Below the pieces are notes generated by a model. The model was not told the origin of the DNA. It searched no databases and saw nothing but the letters and a program-made list of their open reading frames with translations. The position numbers and the translations under genes are program-made. Below are positions 44,529 through 52,428 of a stretch of DNA of 64,000 nt, piece after piece. Origin of the DNA: Halomontanus rarus. Lineage in GTDB: Archaea > Halobacteriota > Halobacteria > Halobacteriales > Natrialbaceae. How positions within the stretch are numbered: the first letter of the stretch is position 1; each line of letters opens with the position of its first letter. Location of the stretch: assembly GCF_017357405.1 (NCBI RefSeq), contig NZ_CP071597.1:186001-250000 (forward strand), read 5' to 3'.

Positions 44529-45722
44529 ATGAACAGCGTCGATGCGGCCGGGCTCGAGATCGGTGACGAGCATCCGCCCCGCATTATGGGCGTGTTGAAC
44601 GTCAGCGAGGAATCACCCTACGACCCGAGCGTGTACGACGACCCGGCGGAGGCGGCGGCGTACGTCGACGAGGCCCTGATCGGCGAGGGGGCGGACATCG
44701 TCGATATCGGCCTCGAGTCGGCCAACAAGCGGTTCGAGGTACTGAGCGCGGAGGAGGAACTCGAGCGGCTGGACGTCGCCCTCGAGACGATCGTGAGCGT
44801 CTCGGGCGAGGCGATCTTCTCGATCGAGACCCGCTACGCGGACGTGGCCGACGCGGCGCTCGCCCGAGGCTTCGACATGGTCAACGACATCTCCGGCTTC
44901 GCGGACCCGCGGATGCCGACGGTCTGTGAGGACTACGACGCGGCCGTCGCGAAGATGGCCAGCCCGCCGGACCTCGAGCGACCGGGGGCGGTCGAAGAGA
45001 CCGACTGGAGTACCCGAAAATCACCGGCGTGGGCGGCCGAGGCCGACTACGTCGACATGGTTTACGAGGCGCTCAAACAGAACGGTCTCACCGAGAAGAC
45101 GATCGTCGACCCGGCCTTCGGCGGCTGGAGCGAGGCGCAGACGCTCGCGGACGACCAGGAGACGTTCCGCCGACTGCGGGAGTTTCGCGCGCTCGAGCGA
45201 CCGATGCTGGTCTCGATCAATCGGAAGAACTTCCTCGGGTCGATCGCCGACCGCGAGACCGACGACCGGCTGCCGGTGAGTCTGGCGGCGACGTCGATGG
45301 CGGTCGAACGCGGCGCTCACGTGATTCGAACCCACGACGTCGGCGAGACTCGCGACGCCGCGCTGATCGGTTCCGCGTTCGCCGACCGGACCTCACATCG
45401 AATCGACGACCTCACGGTTTCGCAACTGGAGGCGGGATCGACGCGAGAACTCGAGGCAAAACTGCGGGAGTACGACGTCGATCCGTCACTGATCGACGAC
45501 ACGGTCCACCACGTTCTCGAGATAGACGGGCTCTCATCGGCCGACGGAACGGCTCTCGAATCGGTCACGGACGAGCGGGAGGCGACCTGTGTGAAACTCG
45601 GAGCGGGCCGGTGGATACTCGTCGGAAGTTCGACAGAGATCGCTCGGATTTCCGCACATCTCGGCGATTCGACGCCGAATTTATCGTCACTAACGGACGC
45701 ACTCGGGCGGATCGTCAGCTAA
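44529..45722 (+). CDS. folP: Dihydropteroate synthase family protein with C-terminal extension
   Basis: A 397-residue protein. Residues 1-275 are a TIM-barrel like dihydropteroate synthase: PRIMGVLNVSEES at strand 1, GADIVDIGLESANKRF at strand 2, NDISGF, KTIVDPAFGGWSEAQ, LVSINRKNFLGSI and HVIRTHDVGETRDA at later strands. Several substrate-contact positions differ from the bacterial enzyme (SEESPYDP and SANKRF in place of the usual loop residues). Residues 280-397 are an added domain of unknown role. The enzyme joins p-aminobenzoate to a pterin in folate or methanopterin synthesis. The pterin enzyme gene mptE follows after a structured gap. Confidence 0.87.
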   Translation: MNSVDAAGLEIGDEHPPRIMGVLNVSEESPYDPSVYDDPAEAAAYVDEALIGEGADIVDIGLESANKRFEVLSAEEELERLDVALETIVSVSGEAIFSIETRYADVADAALARGFDMVNDISGFADPRMPTVCEDYDAAVAKMASPPDLERPGAVEETDWSTRKSPAWAAEADYVDMVYEALKQNGLTEKTIVDPAFGGWSEAQTLADDQETFRRLREFRALERPMLVSINRKNFLGSIADRETDDRLPVSLAATSMAVERGAHVIRTHDVGETRDAALIGSAFADRTSHRIDDLTVSQLEAGSTRELEAKLREYDVDPSLIDDTVHHVLEIDGLSSADGTALESVTDEREATCVKLGAGRWILVGSSTEIARISAHLGDSTPNLSSLTDALGRIVS

Positions 45723-45730
45723 GAGAAAGC

Positions 45731-45736
45731 TTATAC
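45731..45736 (+). promoter_or_regulatory. TATA element of the mptE leader
   Basis: TTATAC, preceded by a purine-rich BRE-like AGAAAGC, lies directly after the folP stop. Expected transcription start is near 45757-45760, almost 100 nt before the mptE ATG, so this gene is not leaderless. Confidence 0.5.
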
Positions 45737-45756
45737 CGAAGGCTTCGAAAGAGGGG

Positions 45757-45853
45757 AGTGGAAGCCGGGCAGCCTCCCGGGTAGGGGTACTTTGGAGGCG
45801 AACCCGGCCCACAACGCGGACTTATTGTGGTCCTACGTCCAACAGCGAAGCGA
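45757..45853 (+). ncRNA. Structured 5' leader (or small RNA) upstream of mptE
   Basis: Two hairpins fill the gap. Hairpin 1: GCCGGG (45764-45769) pairs with CCCGGC (45803-45808) and GCCTCC (45772-45777) with GGAGGC (45794-45799), with an internal CA/GAA loop and a 16-nt terminal loop. Hairpin 2: CCACAA (45809-45814) pairs with TTGTGG (45825-45830). ACA follows hairpin 1 directly, but the internal loop is too small for a normal H/ACA guide pocket. It may be a regulatory leader of mptE or a separate small RNA. Confidence 0.4.
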
Positions 45854-46552
45854 ATGGAGTACGACGAGTGGCACCCGGTCTACGAGCGAATCCTGCGGGC
45901 GTTCGGCTTCGATCGGCGAGCCGACGAACGCGCACGTGACGTCCTCGCCTCGCTGTCGACGCCGTTCGAGATGGATCGCCTCGCCGACGCCGCGGGAGCG
46001 ACCGTCGCGATCGCCGGGGCTGGCCCGTCGCTCGAGGATCCCGACCAACTCGAGCGCGCTCGGGAAGCCGACGTCGTCTTCGCGGCGTCGACCGCGGTCG
46101 ACGTGCTCGAGTCCCGTTCGATCGCCGTCGACTGCATGAGCACGGATCTCGACAAGAATCCGGAGACGGTTCGCCGGCTTACCCATCGGGGGACGCCCGT
46201 CGCGGTTCACGCCCACGGGGACAACGTGCCGGCGGTGGAGTCCGTGGTGCCCGACTGCGACGACGCGTTCGTTCTCCCGACGACGCAGGCCGAGCCCAGC
46301 GGCCCGGTCGTGAACACCGGCGGGTTCACCGACGGCGACCGGGCGGCGTTTCTGGCGGATCACCTCGGCGCGAGGCGACTGGTATTCGTCGGCTGGGATT
46401 TCGACGACCCGGCCGTCGATCCGATGAAAGCCAGAAAACTCGAGTGGGCGGAGCGATTACTGTACTGGCTCGAGCGGCGCCGCGACGAGCGGTTCGGGGT
46501 TCTCGACGGTCGTCGTGCGGACGTCGAGACGAGTGATCTTCCGATCGAATGA
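45854..46552 (+). CDS. mptE: 6-hydroxymethyl-7,8-dihydropterin pyrophosphokinase MptE
   Basis: A 232-residue enzyme that transfers pyrophosphate to 6-hydroxymethyl-7,8-dihydropterin, supplying the substrate of the dihydropteroate synthase encoded just upstream. This is the archaeal replacement of FolK. Family (DUF115-like) features: VAIAGAGPSLEDP at residues 48-60, AVDCMSTDLDKNPETV, PVAVHAHGDNVPAV, VVNTGGFTDGDRAA and FVGWDFDD. No ribosome binding site is clear; a two-hairpin leader lies upstream. Genes folP and mptE on the same strand support a shared pterin pathway. Confidence 0.93.
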   Translation: MEYDEWHPVYERILRAFGFDRRADERARDVLASLSTPFEMDRLADAAGATVAIAGAGPSLEDPDQLERAREADVVFAASTAVDVLESRSIAVDCMSTDLDKNPETVRRLTHRGTPVAVHAHGDNVPAVESVVPDCDDAFVLPTTQAEPSGPVVNTGGFTDGDRAAFLADHLGARRLVFVGWDFDDPAVDPMKARKLEWAERLLYWLERRRDERFGVLDGRRADVETSDLPIE

Positions 46553-46663
46553 GTTCACCGGTGAACGGAACTTCGACGTTTGATCGCTAGAGACGTCGTC
46601 CGCTGCCAATCTGGAATCGACAGCGAATTCTCGAGAACGGTACCCGCGAGTCGACGGCAACGA

Positions 46664-46670
46664 ACTATAA
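46664..46670 (+). promoter_or_regulatory. TATA element of the pentapeptide-repeat gene
   Basis: CTATAAGT is about 30 nt upstream of the ATG at 46697. Its spacing supports that start over other in-frame ATG codons. Confidence 0.55.
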
Positions 46671-46696
46671 GTGGGGGCGAGCACATCTCGCAGAGG

Positions 46697-48067
46697 ATGG
46701 TTGGATCATCGGGGCGATGCGGGTACGAAATTTCGACCGATGCCCTCCCGACGAGTGCAGGCGGTCACTGTTGTTGGCGGCCAACCCGGGGAGACAGCAG
46801 CCGGTGTATCTGGCATACAGAACGCACGGGGAAATCAGTCGAAGCGCTCATGGAAACGGCGGATCCGGGACGGCGACTCGACGGTGCGATTCTGACGGAT
46901 GTCGACGGACTCTCCGAAGTTCCGCTCTCCGGGACGACGCTGGCCAACGCGTCGCTGTCGGGTGCAGACCTCCGCGGTGTTCGACTCCGAGACGTCGACC
47001 TTCGCGGCGCGACCCTCGAGCGAGTGGATCTCAGGGACAGCGACCTCTCCGGCGGAACCGTCCAGTTACGGTACGCCGACCTGTCCGAGGCCCGTCTCCG
47101 ACACGCGGACCTCTCGAACGCCGATCTGCGGTTCGCGAGCCTCCAGGATGCGGATCTCGTTCGAGCCTCGCTTACGGGTGCGAAAGTCGCGGGGGCGACC
47201 CTCACCGGCGCGACGATCATCAGTACACGATTGGCGGGTGCGACGCTCCGAAACGCGGACATACGTGACGCGTTGCTTCACCGGGCTCGGCTCGCGAACG
47301 CACAGTTGCAAGGAGCGACCCTGTCGGGTGCCGATTGCTACGAAGCGGACCTGTCGGGTGCAGACCTTCAGAAGGCGATTCTCGAGGACGCTCGACTGCG
47401 TGGCACCGACCTGTCGGGTGCCGACCTCACCGACGCGACACTCGAGAACGCGGACGCGCGTGGTATCGACCTCTCGGGGGCGACGCTCACTCGAAGCGTC
47501 TTGACTCGAGCGAACCTCTTCGACGCGAATCTCTCGGGAACGACGGTCTACGGTGCGGTCTTCGTCGACGCCAAGATCAACGAACGGACCGAATTCGGCT
47601 TCGATCGAGGGTCGACGACACCCCTCTCGGATGCCACGTTGTCTGACCTCGATCGACTGGGATGGAGGTATCGAGTTATCGAACGACTCTCACGGCAGAA
47701 CGCGCTGCCGGAGCAAGCGAGGCGGGCCTATCGACGGCGGAAAACCGTTCGACGCCGTCGACACCGCAAGAGGTGGGCGGTCGCGAAGTGGACCGGCGCG
47801 ACGCTTTCGGGTGGCGTGATGCGCTACGGTGAGGGGCCGTGGCGAGTGCTCGGGGTTTCGGCGGCGGTCGTCTTCGCGGGGGCACTACTCTATCCGCTGC
47901 CGCCGGGCGAGGGTCTGTACGTCAGTCTGGTCTCGTTTCTCGACCCGGTCGCCGCCGTGGCGGGTCTTCCGGTGTGGGCCCGCTACGTCGCCGTCGTCCA
48001 ATCGCTCGCCGGCGTGTTGCTGATCGCGTTGCTCGTGTTCGTGTTCGGTCGGCGGTCGACGTACTAG
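46697..48067 (+). CDS. Pentapeptide-repeat protein with degenerate channel-like tail
   Basis: A 456-residue protein. Residues 1-45 hold Cys8, His24, Cys25, Cys26, Cys37 and His40, a probable metal-binding motif. Residues 60-290 are about 45 pentapeptide repeats (ADLSGADLRG, ANLSGADLSN type), forming a square beta-helix. A basic helix (RRAYRRRKTVRRRRHRKRW) follows, and the last 85 residues have two membrane helices around a pore-like loop, like a two-helix potassium channel. In related haloarchaeal proteins the loop carries TxGYGD; here it reads SFLDPVAAVAGLPVW, so the filter is gone. The ATG at 46697 has a TATA box 30 nt upstream. Confidence 0.85.
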   Translation: MVGSSGRCGYEISTDALPTSAGGHCCWRPTRGDSSRCIWHTERTGKSVEALMETADPGRRLDGAILTDVDGLSEVPLSGTTLANASLSGADLRGVRLRDVDLRGATLERVDLRDSDLSGGTVQLRYADLSEARLRHADLSNADLRFASLQDADLVRASLTGAKVAGATLTGATIISTRLAGATLRNADIRDALLHRARLANAQLQGATLSGADCYEADLSGADLQKAILEDARLRGTDLSGADLTDATLENADARGIDLSGATLTRSVLTRANLFDANLSGTTVYGAVFVDAKINERTEFGFDRGSTTPLSDATLSDLDRLGWRYRVIERLSRQNALPEQARRAYRRRKTVRRRRHRKRWAVAKWTGATLSGGVMRYGEGPWRVLGVSAAVVFAGALLYPLPPGEGLYVSLVSFLDPVAAVAGLPVWARYVAVVQSLAGVLLIALLVFVFGRRSTY

Positions 48068-48882
48068 TTCGCGTTCCGCTCGTCTCGAACGAACGCGCTC
48101 GCGTACTCGAGGAGATTTGCTTCGAGAGCAGGAGTAGTACCCAAAAGCGGGAGGTGATCACGACTCGGACGTCGATCGGGGACGAACTGGTTTCCGGCCG
48201 TATCTGTAACGACCGCCCCCGCAGCCTCCGCGACGGCCAGACCGCCGGCGACGTCCCAGGGATAACTGTCGTACTCCCAGACGACGTCCGCCGCTCCGGT
48301 GGCGAGTTCACAGAGGTTGACGGCGGCGGATTCCTGGCGGACCACCGTCGCGCCACGGTCCTCGAGGCCTCGAAGGAATCTGCCACCGAGGTCGAACCCC
48401 GAAACACAGGTACTCGTCTCGAGTCGGCTCCGGTGACTCGTCGTTACTGTCCGTCCGTTCTTCCTCGCGTCACCGCCGTCGACACCCGTATACAGGTCGC
48501 CTCGGGCCGGCAAGTAGACGACGCCGAGGATAGGCTTCGTCTCGTCGAAGAGTGCGATCGAAACGGCGTACTCGTCGCCGTCCGCTGCGAACTGGCTGAT
48601 GCCGTCCAGCGGATCACAGATCCAGGCTCTCTCGGTACCGGACTCGTTGTGGACGAGCGTCTCCTGCGTGTAGATCGCGTCGTCCGGGAACGCCGTCGAG
48701 AGGACACCGACGAGTTCGTCTGCAGCGTCCTGTGACGCTTCGGTGACGACGTCTGTGACCGTCACTTCGTCGGGTCGGGCCGTCGGTGGGTCGTCCAGCG
48801 CCTCGAGTGCGTTGCCGGCCGCCCGTGCCGCCTCGATTGCGGCGGTGACCGTCCCCGTCGAAACCGTTTCTCTTCGAGTCAC
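48064..48882 (-). CDS. Divergent inositol monophosphatase-like protein
   Basis: A 272-residue member of the IMPase superfamily. The core motif is WICDPLDGISQFAADGDEYAVSIAL (short form CDPLDGISQF, Asp90 and Asp93) and the C-terminal motif YPWDVAGGLAVAEAAG. Differences from the active family: the Thr of DGT is Ile, the Glu-Glu pair before the core is reduced to YTQETL (Glu74), and the early VTxxD position reads VTDVVTEA. It may be active on another substrate or be impaired. It is convergent with, and overlaps by 4 nt, the end of the pentapeptide gene. The normal paralogue is at 11027-11875. Confidence 0.8.
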   Translation of the reverse strand: MTRRETVSTGTVTAAIEAARAAGNALEALDDPPTARPDEVTVTDVVTEASQDAADELVGVLSTAFPDDAIYTQETLVHNESGTERAWICDPLDGISQFAADGDEYAVSIALFDETKPILGVVYLPARGDLYTGVDGGDARKNGRTVTTSHRSRLETSTCVSGFDLGGRFLRGLEDRGATVVRQESAAVNLCELATGAADVVWEYDSYPWDVAGGLAVAEAAGAVVTDTAGNQFVPDRRPSRDHLPLLGTTPALEANLLEYASAFVRDERNAN

Positions 48883-49159
48883 TGACCGTCACCTCGGGAT
48901 CGAGTCCGAGTTCGCGTGCGAGTTCGACATCGTCGATCGAACGGTACCATACGCTGGATCGGTTCCCGTCCACCGCCAATACTCTTGTGTCCCCTGAGCC
49001 ACTCGGACCGTCGATCACTCGAGAGAGAGAGAGAGAACGATACGGGCGGGAGAAAAAGAGGCGGAACACGATCGCGTCAGTCCGATCCGGATCCGGATCC
49101 GGATTCGACGGTTCTCTGCGGCAATAACTGTTAAGAGCAGTGCCGCGACACGAGAAGAC

Positions 49160-49600
49160 GTGGATCAACGACTCATCGTGACGGTGGCGTACATCTTCCA
49201 CGCCGTCGGCGGTGCCATGCTCGCGATTGCCGCGACCGTGGCGTCCGTCGAGTTTACCGACGGACAACTCGAGTTCATGATCCTCGTGGGCTACCTCGGA
49301 CCGACGGCCGGGATCGGACTCGTCTGGGTGAAAAACTACGCCTACGGTGCGCCGTTGCTGTTCGGCTCGGCCGCTTCCGGGTGCTGGTTCGCGGTCTACT
49401 TCTTCTTCGTCAACGAGAACCCCGCGAACGTGGCGGCAGTGACCGGCGACGGCGCGGGCGCCTACCAGTCGGCGATGATCGCAGTGGTCGTCGGCTCGCT
49501 CGTCACCGCCGGTGCGGGCGTGTGGCTGTGGTACCGGGAGAGTGCCGCCTTTCGGGATGCGATCGACGGGGTCGTCCGGCCGTCGGACTCGAGCGAGTGA
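49160..49600 (+). CDS. Small four-helix membrane protein
   Basis: A 146-residue protein with four predicted transmembrane helices: IVTVAYIFHAVGGAMLAIAATV, FMILVGYLGPTAGIGLVW, LLFGSAASGCWFAVYFFF and SAMIAVVVGSLVTAGAGVWLWY (given as individual segments). The N-terminus is cytosolic and short, the C-terminus acidic. Start is GTG at 49160, with AATAACTGTTAAG upstream as a possible promoter. I know similar unnamed haloarchaeal proteins but no function. It is convergent with the second cold shock gene. Confidence 0.75.
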   Translation: MDQRLIVTVAYIFHAVGGAMLAIAATVASVEFTDGQLEFMILVGYLGPTAGIGLVWVKNYAYGAPLLFGSAASGCWFAVYFFFVNENPANVAAVTGDGAGAYQSAMIAVVVGSLVTAGAGVWLWYRESAAFRDAIDGVVRPSDSSE

Positions 49601-49752
49601 GTTACACTCCGCTCGCGTATCGAACGGGGTCGCAGTCGCAACTGTCGGCGAGCTCCGTCAGCGTTCGAGTCTCGAGTCCAAAGCAGCCGCTCTTCGAGCG
49701 GTGATTCGACGCAAAAAATTGAATCGGTGTTCGAAAACAGCCGGTCGCTGTT

Positions 49753-49947
49753 TTAAAGTCGGGTGACGTTGGTCGCCCGGGGGCCCTTCGGGGCCTGTTC
49801 GATGTCGAATTCGATCTCGGTGTCTTCTTCGAGGTCCGGACCGCCAACGTCTTCCATGTGGAAGAAAACGTCATCGTCCGCGTCGTCCGTCGAAATGAAA
49901 CCGTAGCCGCCTGTGTCGTTGAAGAAATCAACGTTTCCTTTCGCCAT
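49753..49947 (-). CDS. cspA: Cold shock protein, CspA family (second copy)
   Basis: A 64-residue cold-shock domain with RNP1 GYGFISTDD and RNP2 DVFFHMEDV. It is very similar to the protein at 9705-9899: MAxGxVDFFND start and GPRATNxxRL end. Like that protein it should bind single-stranded RNA. The start at 49947 is the ATG giving standard length; earlier in-frame Met codons add a poor N-terminus. An AT-rich stretch (GACTAAACACAG on the plus strand) precedes it. Confidence 0.94.
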   Translation of the reverse strand: MAKGNVDFFNDTGGYGFISTDDADDDVFFHMEDVGGPDLEEDTEIEFDIEQAPKGPRATNVTRL

Positions 49948-50130
49948 TGCGACTAAACACAGTCGCGTTGCACGGATAAGAGTTCCGTGAGTATGCAAGC
50001 CGCGGGTACGACCCCCACGACCACGCGGGGTCCTGCGATTTTCGTTCGCAGCACCAACGTGTCGAATTACAGTCTTGTTTTCAGAATCGGATTTCGGGCG
50101 AAAAAACTGCGCCCCGGACGGTCGTTCGTC

Positions 50131-51138
50131 TCAGCGTCGGTCCGGTGCCAGCGCCTCGAGCGTCGCCTCGATTTCAGACGGCTCCGCACCGCGAGGGAAC
50201 CCGATCGCGACGCGGTCGACGCCGTCGATCGACTCGAATTTCGCGAGTTCCTCGCGGGCCCGATCGGGCGTGCCCGCCGCGCCGAGTTCGTCCAGCAGCT
50301 CGTCGGGGATCAGGTTCGTCGCCGCCTCGCGGTCGCCGCCGGCCCACGCGGCGGCGATTTCGTTGGCTTCCTCCTCGTAACCCTGCCGAGCGAGCGACTC
50401 CCGATAGTACGTTCCCATCGCACCGACGTAGAACGCGAGGTGCTGGCGCGCGAGTTCGCGGGCGCGCTCGCCGTCCTCGAGTGCACAGGCCGTCAGCGAG
50501 AATGTTACGCGCACGTCCTCTGGGTCGCGACCGCCGAGGTCGGCGCCACGAGCGAGGTCCTCGAGCCGGTCTCCGAGTCCGTCGGGGGTGAAGACGGTGG
50601 CGTGCCAGCCGTCGGCGAAGCGGCCGGCGAGTTCGACGGATTTCGGTCCCATGCCGGCGACGTCGATCGGGACCGTCGCGTCGGGCGGACCACACCGCAG
50701 TCGGAAGCCGGCTAAGGTGAAACAGTCGCCGTCGTAGGTCACCGTCTCGCCCGACAGCACCGCTCGGACGACCTCGATCGTTTCGCGGGTCCGCCGGAGC
50801 GGCCGGTCGAAGTCGGCGCCGTGCCAGCCCTCGACGACGGCGGGACCGCTCGGACCGAGGCCGAGTCGGAAGCGGCCGTCGGACACCTCTTGGAGCGTCG
50901 CGGCGGTCTGTCCGAGCAGCGCCGGCGACCGCGAGTAGACGGGGACGATACTCGTGCCGATGCCGATCTCGTCGGTCTCGCGGGCGATGCTGGTCAGGAC
51001 GGTGACGGCGTCTCTCCCCCACGTCTCCGGGAGCCACGCGCGTTCGTAGCCGTGACGCTCGCCCAGCCGGGCGAGGTCGACGAGCGACTCGACGCTCGGC
51101 TGTGCGGCGACGGGGAGGTGGAGCGTTCGTTTAGTCAT
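50131..51138 (-). CDS. TIGR04024-like F420-dependent luciferase-family oxidoreductase
   Basis: A 335-residue LLM-class enzyme (bacterial luciferase fold). Such enzymes use coenzyme F420 and transfer hydride. Features are LGERHGYERAWLPETWGRD, VLTSIARETDEIGIGTSIVPVYSRSP, LLGQTAATLQEVSDGRFRLGLGPSG and VPIDVAGMGPKSVELAGRFADG (each as short segments in sequence order). The pattern matches the haloarchaeal subfamily TIGR04024. Substrate unknown. Oddity: the region of the start codon is duplicated 32 bp upstream with ATG changed to ACG. Confidence 0.9.
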   Translation of the reverse strand: MTKRTLHLPVAAQPSVESLVDLARLGERHGYERAWLPETWGRDAVTVLTSIARETDEIGIGTSIVPVYSRSPALLGQTAATLQEVSDGRFRLGLGPSGPAVVEGWHGADFDRPLRRTRETIEVVRAVLSGETVTYDGDCFTLAGFRLRCGPPDATVPIDVAGMGPKSVELAGRFADGWHATVFTPDGLGDRLEDLARGADLGGRDPEDVRVTFSLTACALEDGERARELARQHLAFYVGAMGTYYRESLARQGYEEEANEIAAAWAGGDREAATNLIPDELLDELGAAGTPDRAREELAKFESIDGVDRVAIGFPRGAEPSEIEATLEALAPDRR

Positions 51139-51173
51139 TGAGGTGGAAGGTGGAGCGTTCGTTTAGTCGTTGA
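51116..51173. repeat. Duplicated start-codon segment of the F420 oxidoreductase gene
   Basis: A 26-bp segment at 51116-51141 recurs at 51148-51173 with one mismatch. On the minus strand the downstream copy contains the ATG start, the upstream copy ACG. The offset of 32 bp shifts the frame. Confidence 0.9.
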
Positions 51174-51261
51174 AATCGAAGTGTGACCCGCCCGAGTCAG
51201 TCGGTAGCGGAAATACACACTCAACGCATGTAATGTTGTGTGGTCGCCGAGAGACGACGAG

Positions 51262-52428
51262 TCAGAACAGCGTTTCGAGTTCCTCGCCGGTATCGACGAG
51301 GTCTGCGAGCTCGTCCTGGCTCCGCCGTTGGATCTCCTCGGTCGTCTCCTGGGCTTCGATCGCGACCTGCTGGAGCTGTTTGATGCGCGGGACTTCGGAG
51401 ACTCCCGAGAGTAACACCGTCGCTTCCACCTCCTCACCCGACGGATCCGGGAAATCACCGCCGCGAACCTCCATGCTGCCGGTTTCCTCCTCGAGCCAGG
51501 AGCGGCCGCGTTCGATCCCTTTCCGGTTCAGGTGCGACGGCGGCCCGCCGGTGACGACGAGCGCTCGTTCGGCGCTCGAGGCGTCGCAGGGGAGGGTGAG
51601 TCGGCCGAGGGTCGCCTTCCGGACCAGACTCGTGATCCGGTTGGTCGCGGCCATCTCGTCGACGTCGTCGCCGCCGCCGAGGAATCGCGAGAGGAGGCCG
51701 CCCTTTTGCGTTTCGACGGATTCGGTCGCGTAGCCGACGGTGGAGACGCCGCCACCCGAAAGTGTGTTGATTATCTCCGAGGAGTCGACGACGCTCTCCC
51801 CGACCGCGTCGCCCGCGCCGACTTCGCCGGCGGCGAAGAGCATCCCGAACCGCTCGACGATCTCCTCGTTGATGCGGTCGTAGCCGCCGCCGACCGACTC
51901 GCCGGTCTGTCGCCAGGAGTCGTTGTCGAAGACCAGCAGGTTGTCCACCTCGCGGACGAACGTCCGGAACGACCGCGCGGCGTTGAGCGTGTAGATGCCA
52001 CCTTCGTCCGTCCCGGGAAGGACTCCCAGTCCGAAGACGGGTGCGGTGTAGAGTCGCTTGAGGTGTTTCGCCAGGACGGGAGCGCCGCCCGACCCCGTCC
52101 CGCCGCCCATTCCGGCGACGACGAGGAACGCGTCGATCTCGTGGACCGGAATCTCGTCGAGCGTGCTCTGGATCTCGCCGACGTCGGCCTCGGCGATCTC
52201 CGCGCCGAGCTCGTTGTCGGCACCGACCCCGTGTCCCTTCACGCGAGATTGGCCGATCAGGACCCGTCTGTCCTCCGGAACGTGCTCGAGTCCCCGTAAA
52301 TCGACGCTCGCCGAGTTGACGGCGACCGTTCCCGTGACGAAGCCGCCGTCGGTCGCTCGATCGTATTCGATGAATTCGTCGACGATCTTTCCGCCTGCCT
52401 GTCCGAAACCGATGAGTGCGAGTTTCAT
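51262..52428 (-). CDS. cetZ: Tubulin-like cytoskeletal protein CetZ
   Basis: A 388-residue FtsZ/tubulin superfamily GTPase of the CetZ group. CetZ proteins polymerise with GTP and control cell shape and motility in haloarchaea. The nucleotide-binding loop is GMGGGTGSGGAPVLAKHL near residue 100, earlier GFGQAGGKIVDEFIEYD and NSASVDLRGL, and the middle has GVLPGTDEGGIYTLNAARSF and ESVGGGYDRINEEIVERFG. The C-terminal helices (QQVAIEAQETTEEIQRRSQDELADL) are CetZ-like. The ATG at 52428 starts the conserved strand; 53 further in-frame codons upstream look non-coding. I cannot decide between CetZ subgroups. Confidence 0.9.
   Translation of the reverse strand: MKLALIGFGQAGGKIVDEFIEYDRATDGGFVTGTVAVNSASVDLRGLEHVPEDRRVLIGQSRVKGHGVGADNELGAEIAEADVGEIQSTLDEIPVHEIDAFLVVAGMGGGTGSGGAPVLAKHLKRLYTAPVFGLGVLPGTDEGGIYTLNAARSFRTFVREVDNLLVFDNDSWRQTGESVGGGYDRINEEIVERFGMLFAAGEVGAGDAVGESVVDSSEIINTLSGGGVSTVGYATESVETQKGGLLSRFLGGGDDVDEMAATNRITSLVRKATLGRLTLPCDASSAERALVVTGGPPSHLNRKGIERGRSWLEEETGSMEVRGGDFPDPSGEEVEATVLLSGVSEVPRIKQLQQVAIEAQETTEEIQRRSQDELADLVDTGEELETLF

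Noticed and set aside
45809..45813. H/ACA guide RNA reading of the mptE leader
   Set aside because: ACA follows hairpin 1, but the internal loop (CA/GAA) is too small for a pseudouridylation pocket and the ACA lies inside the second stem.
46580..46696. Upstream start for the pentapeptide-repeat protein
   Set aside because: The added sequence covers the TATA box at 46664-46670 and has no conserved look.
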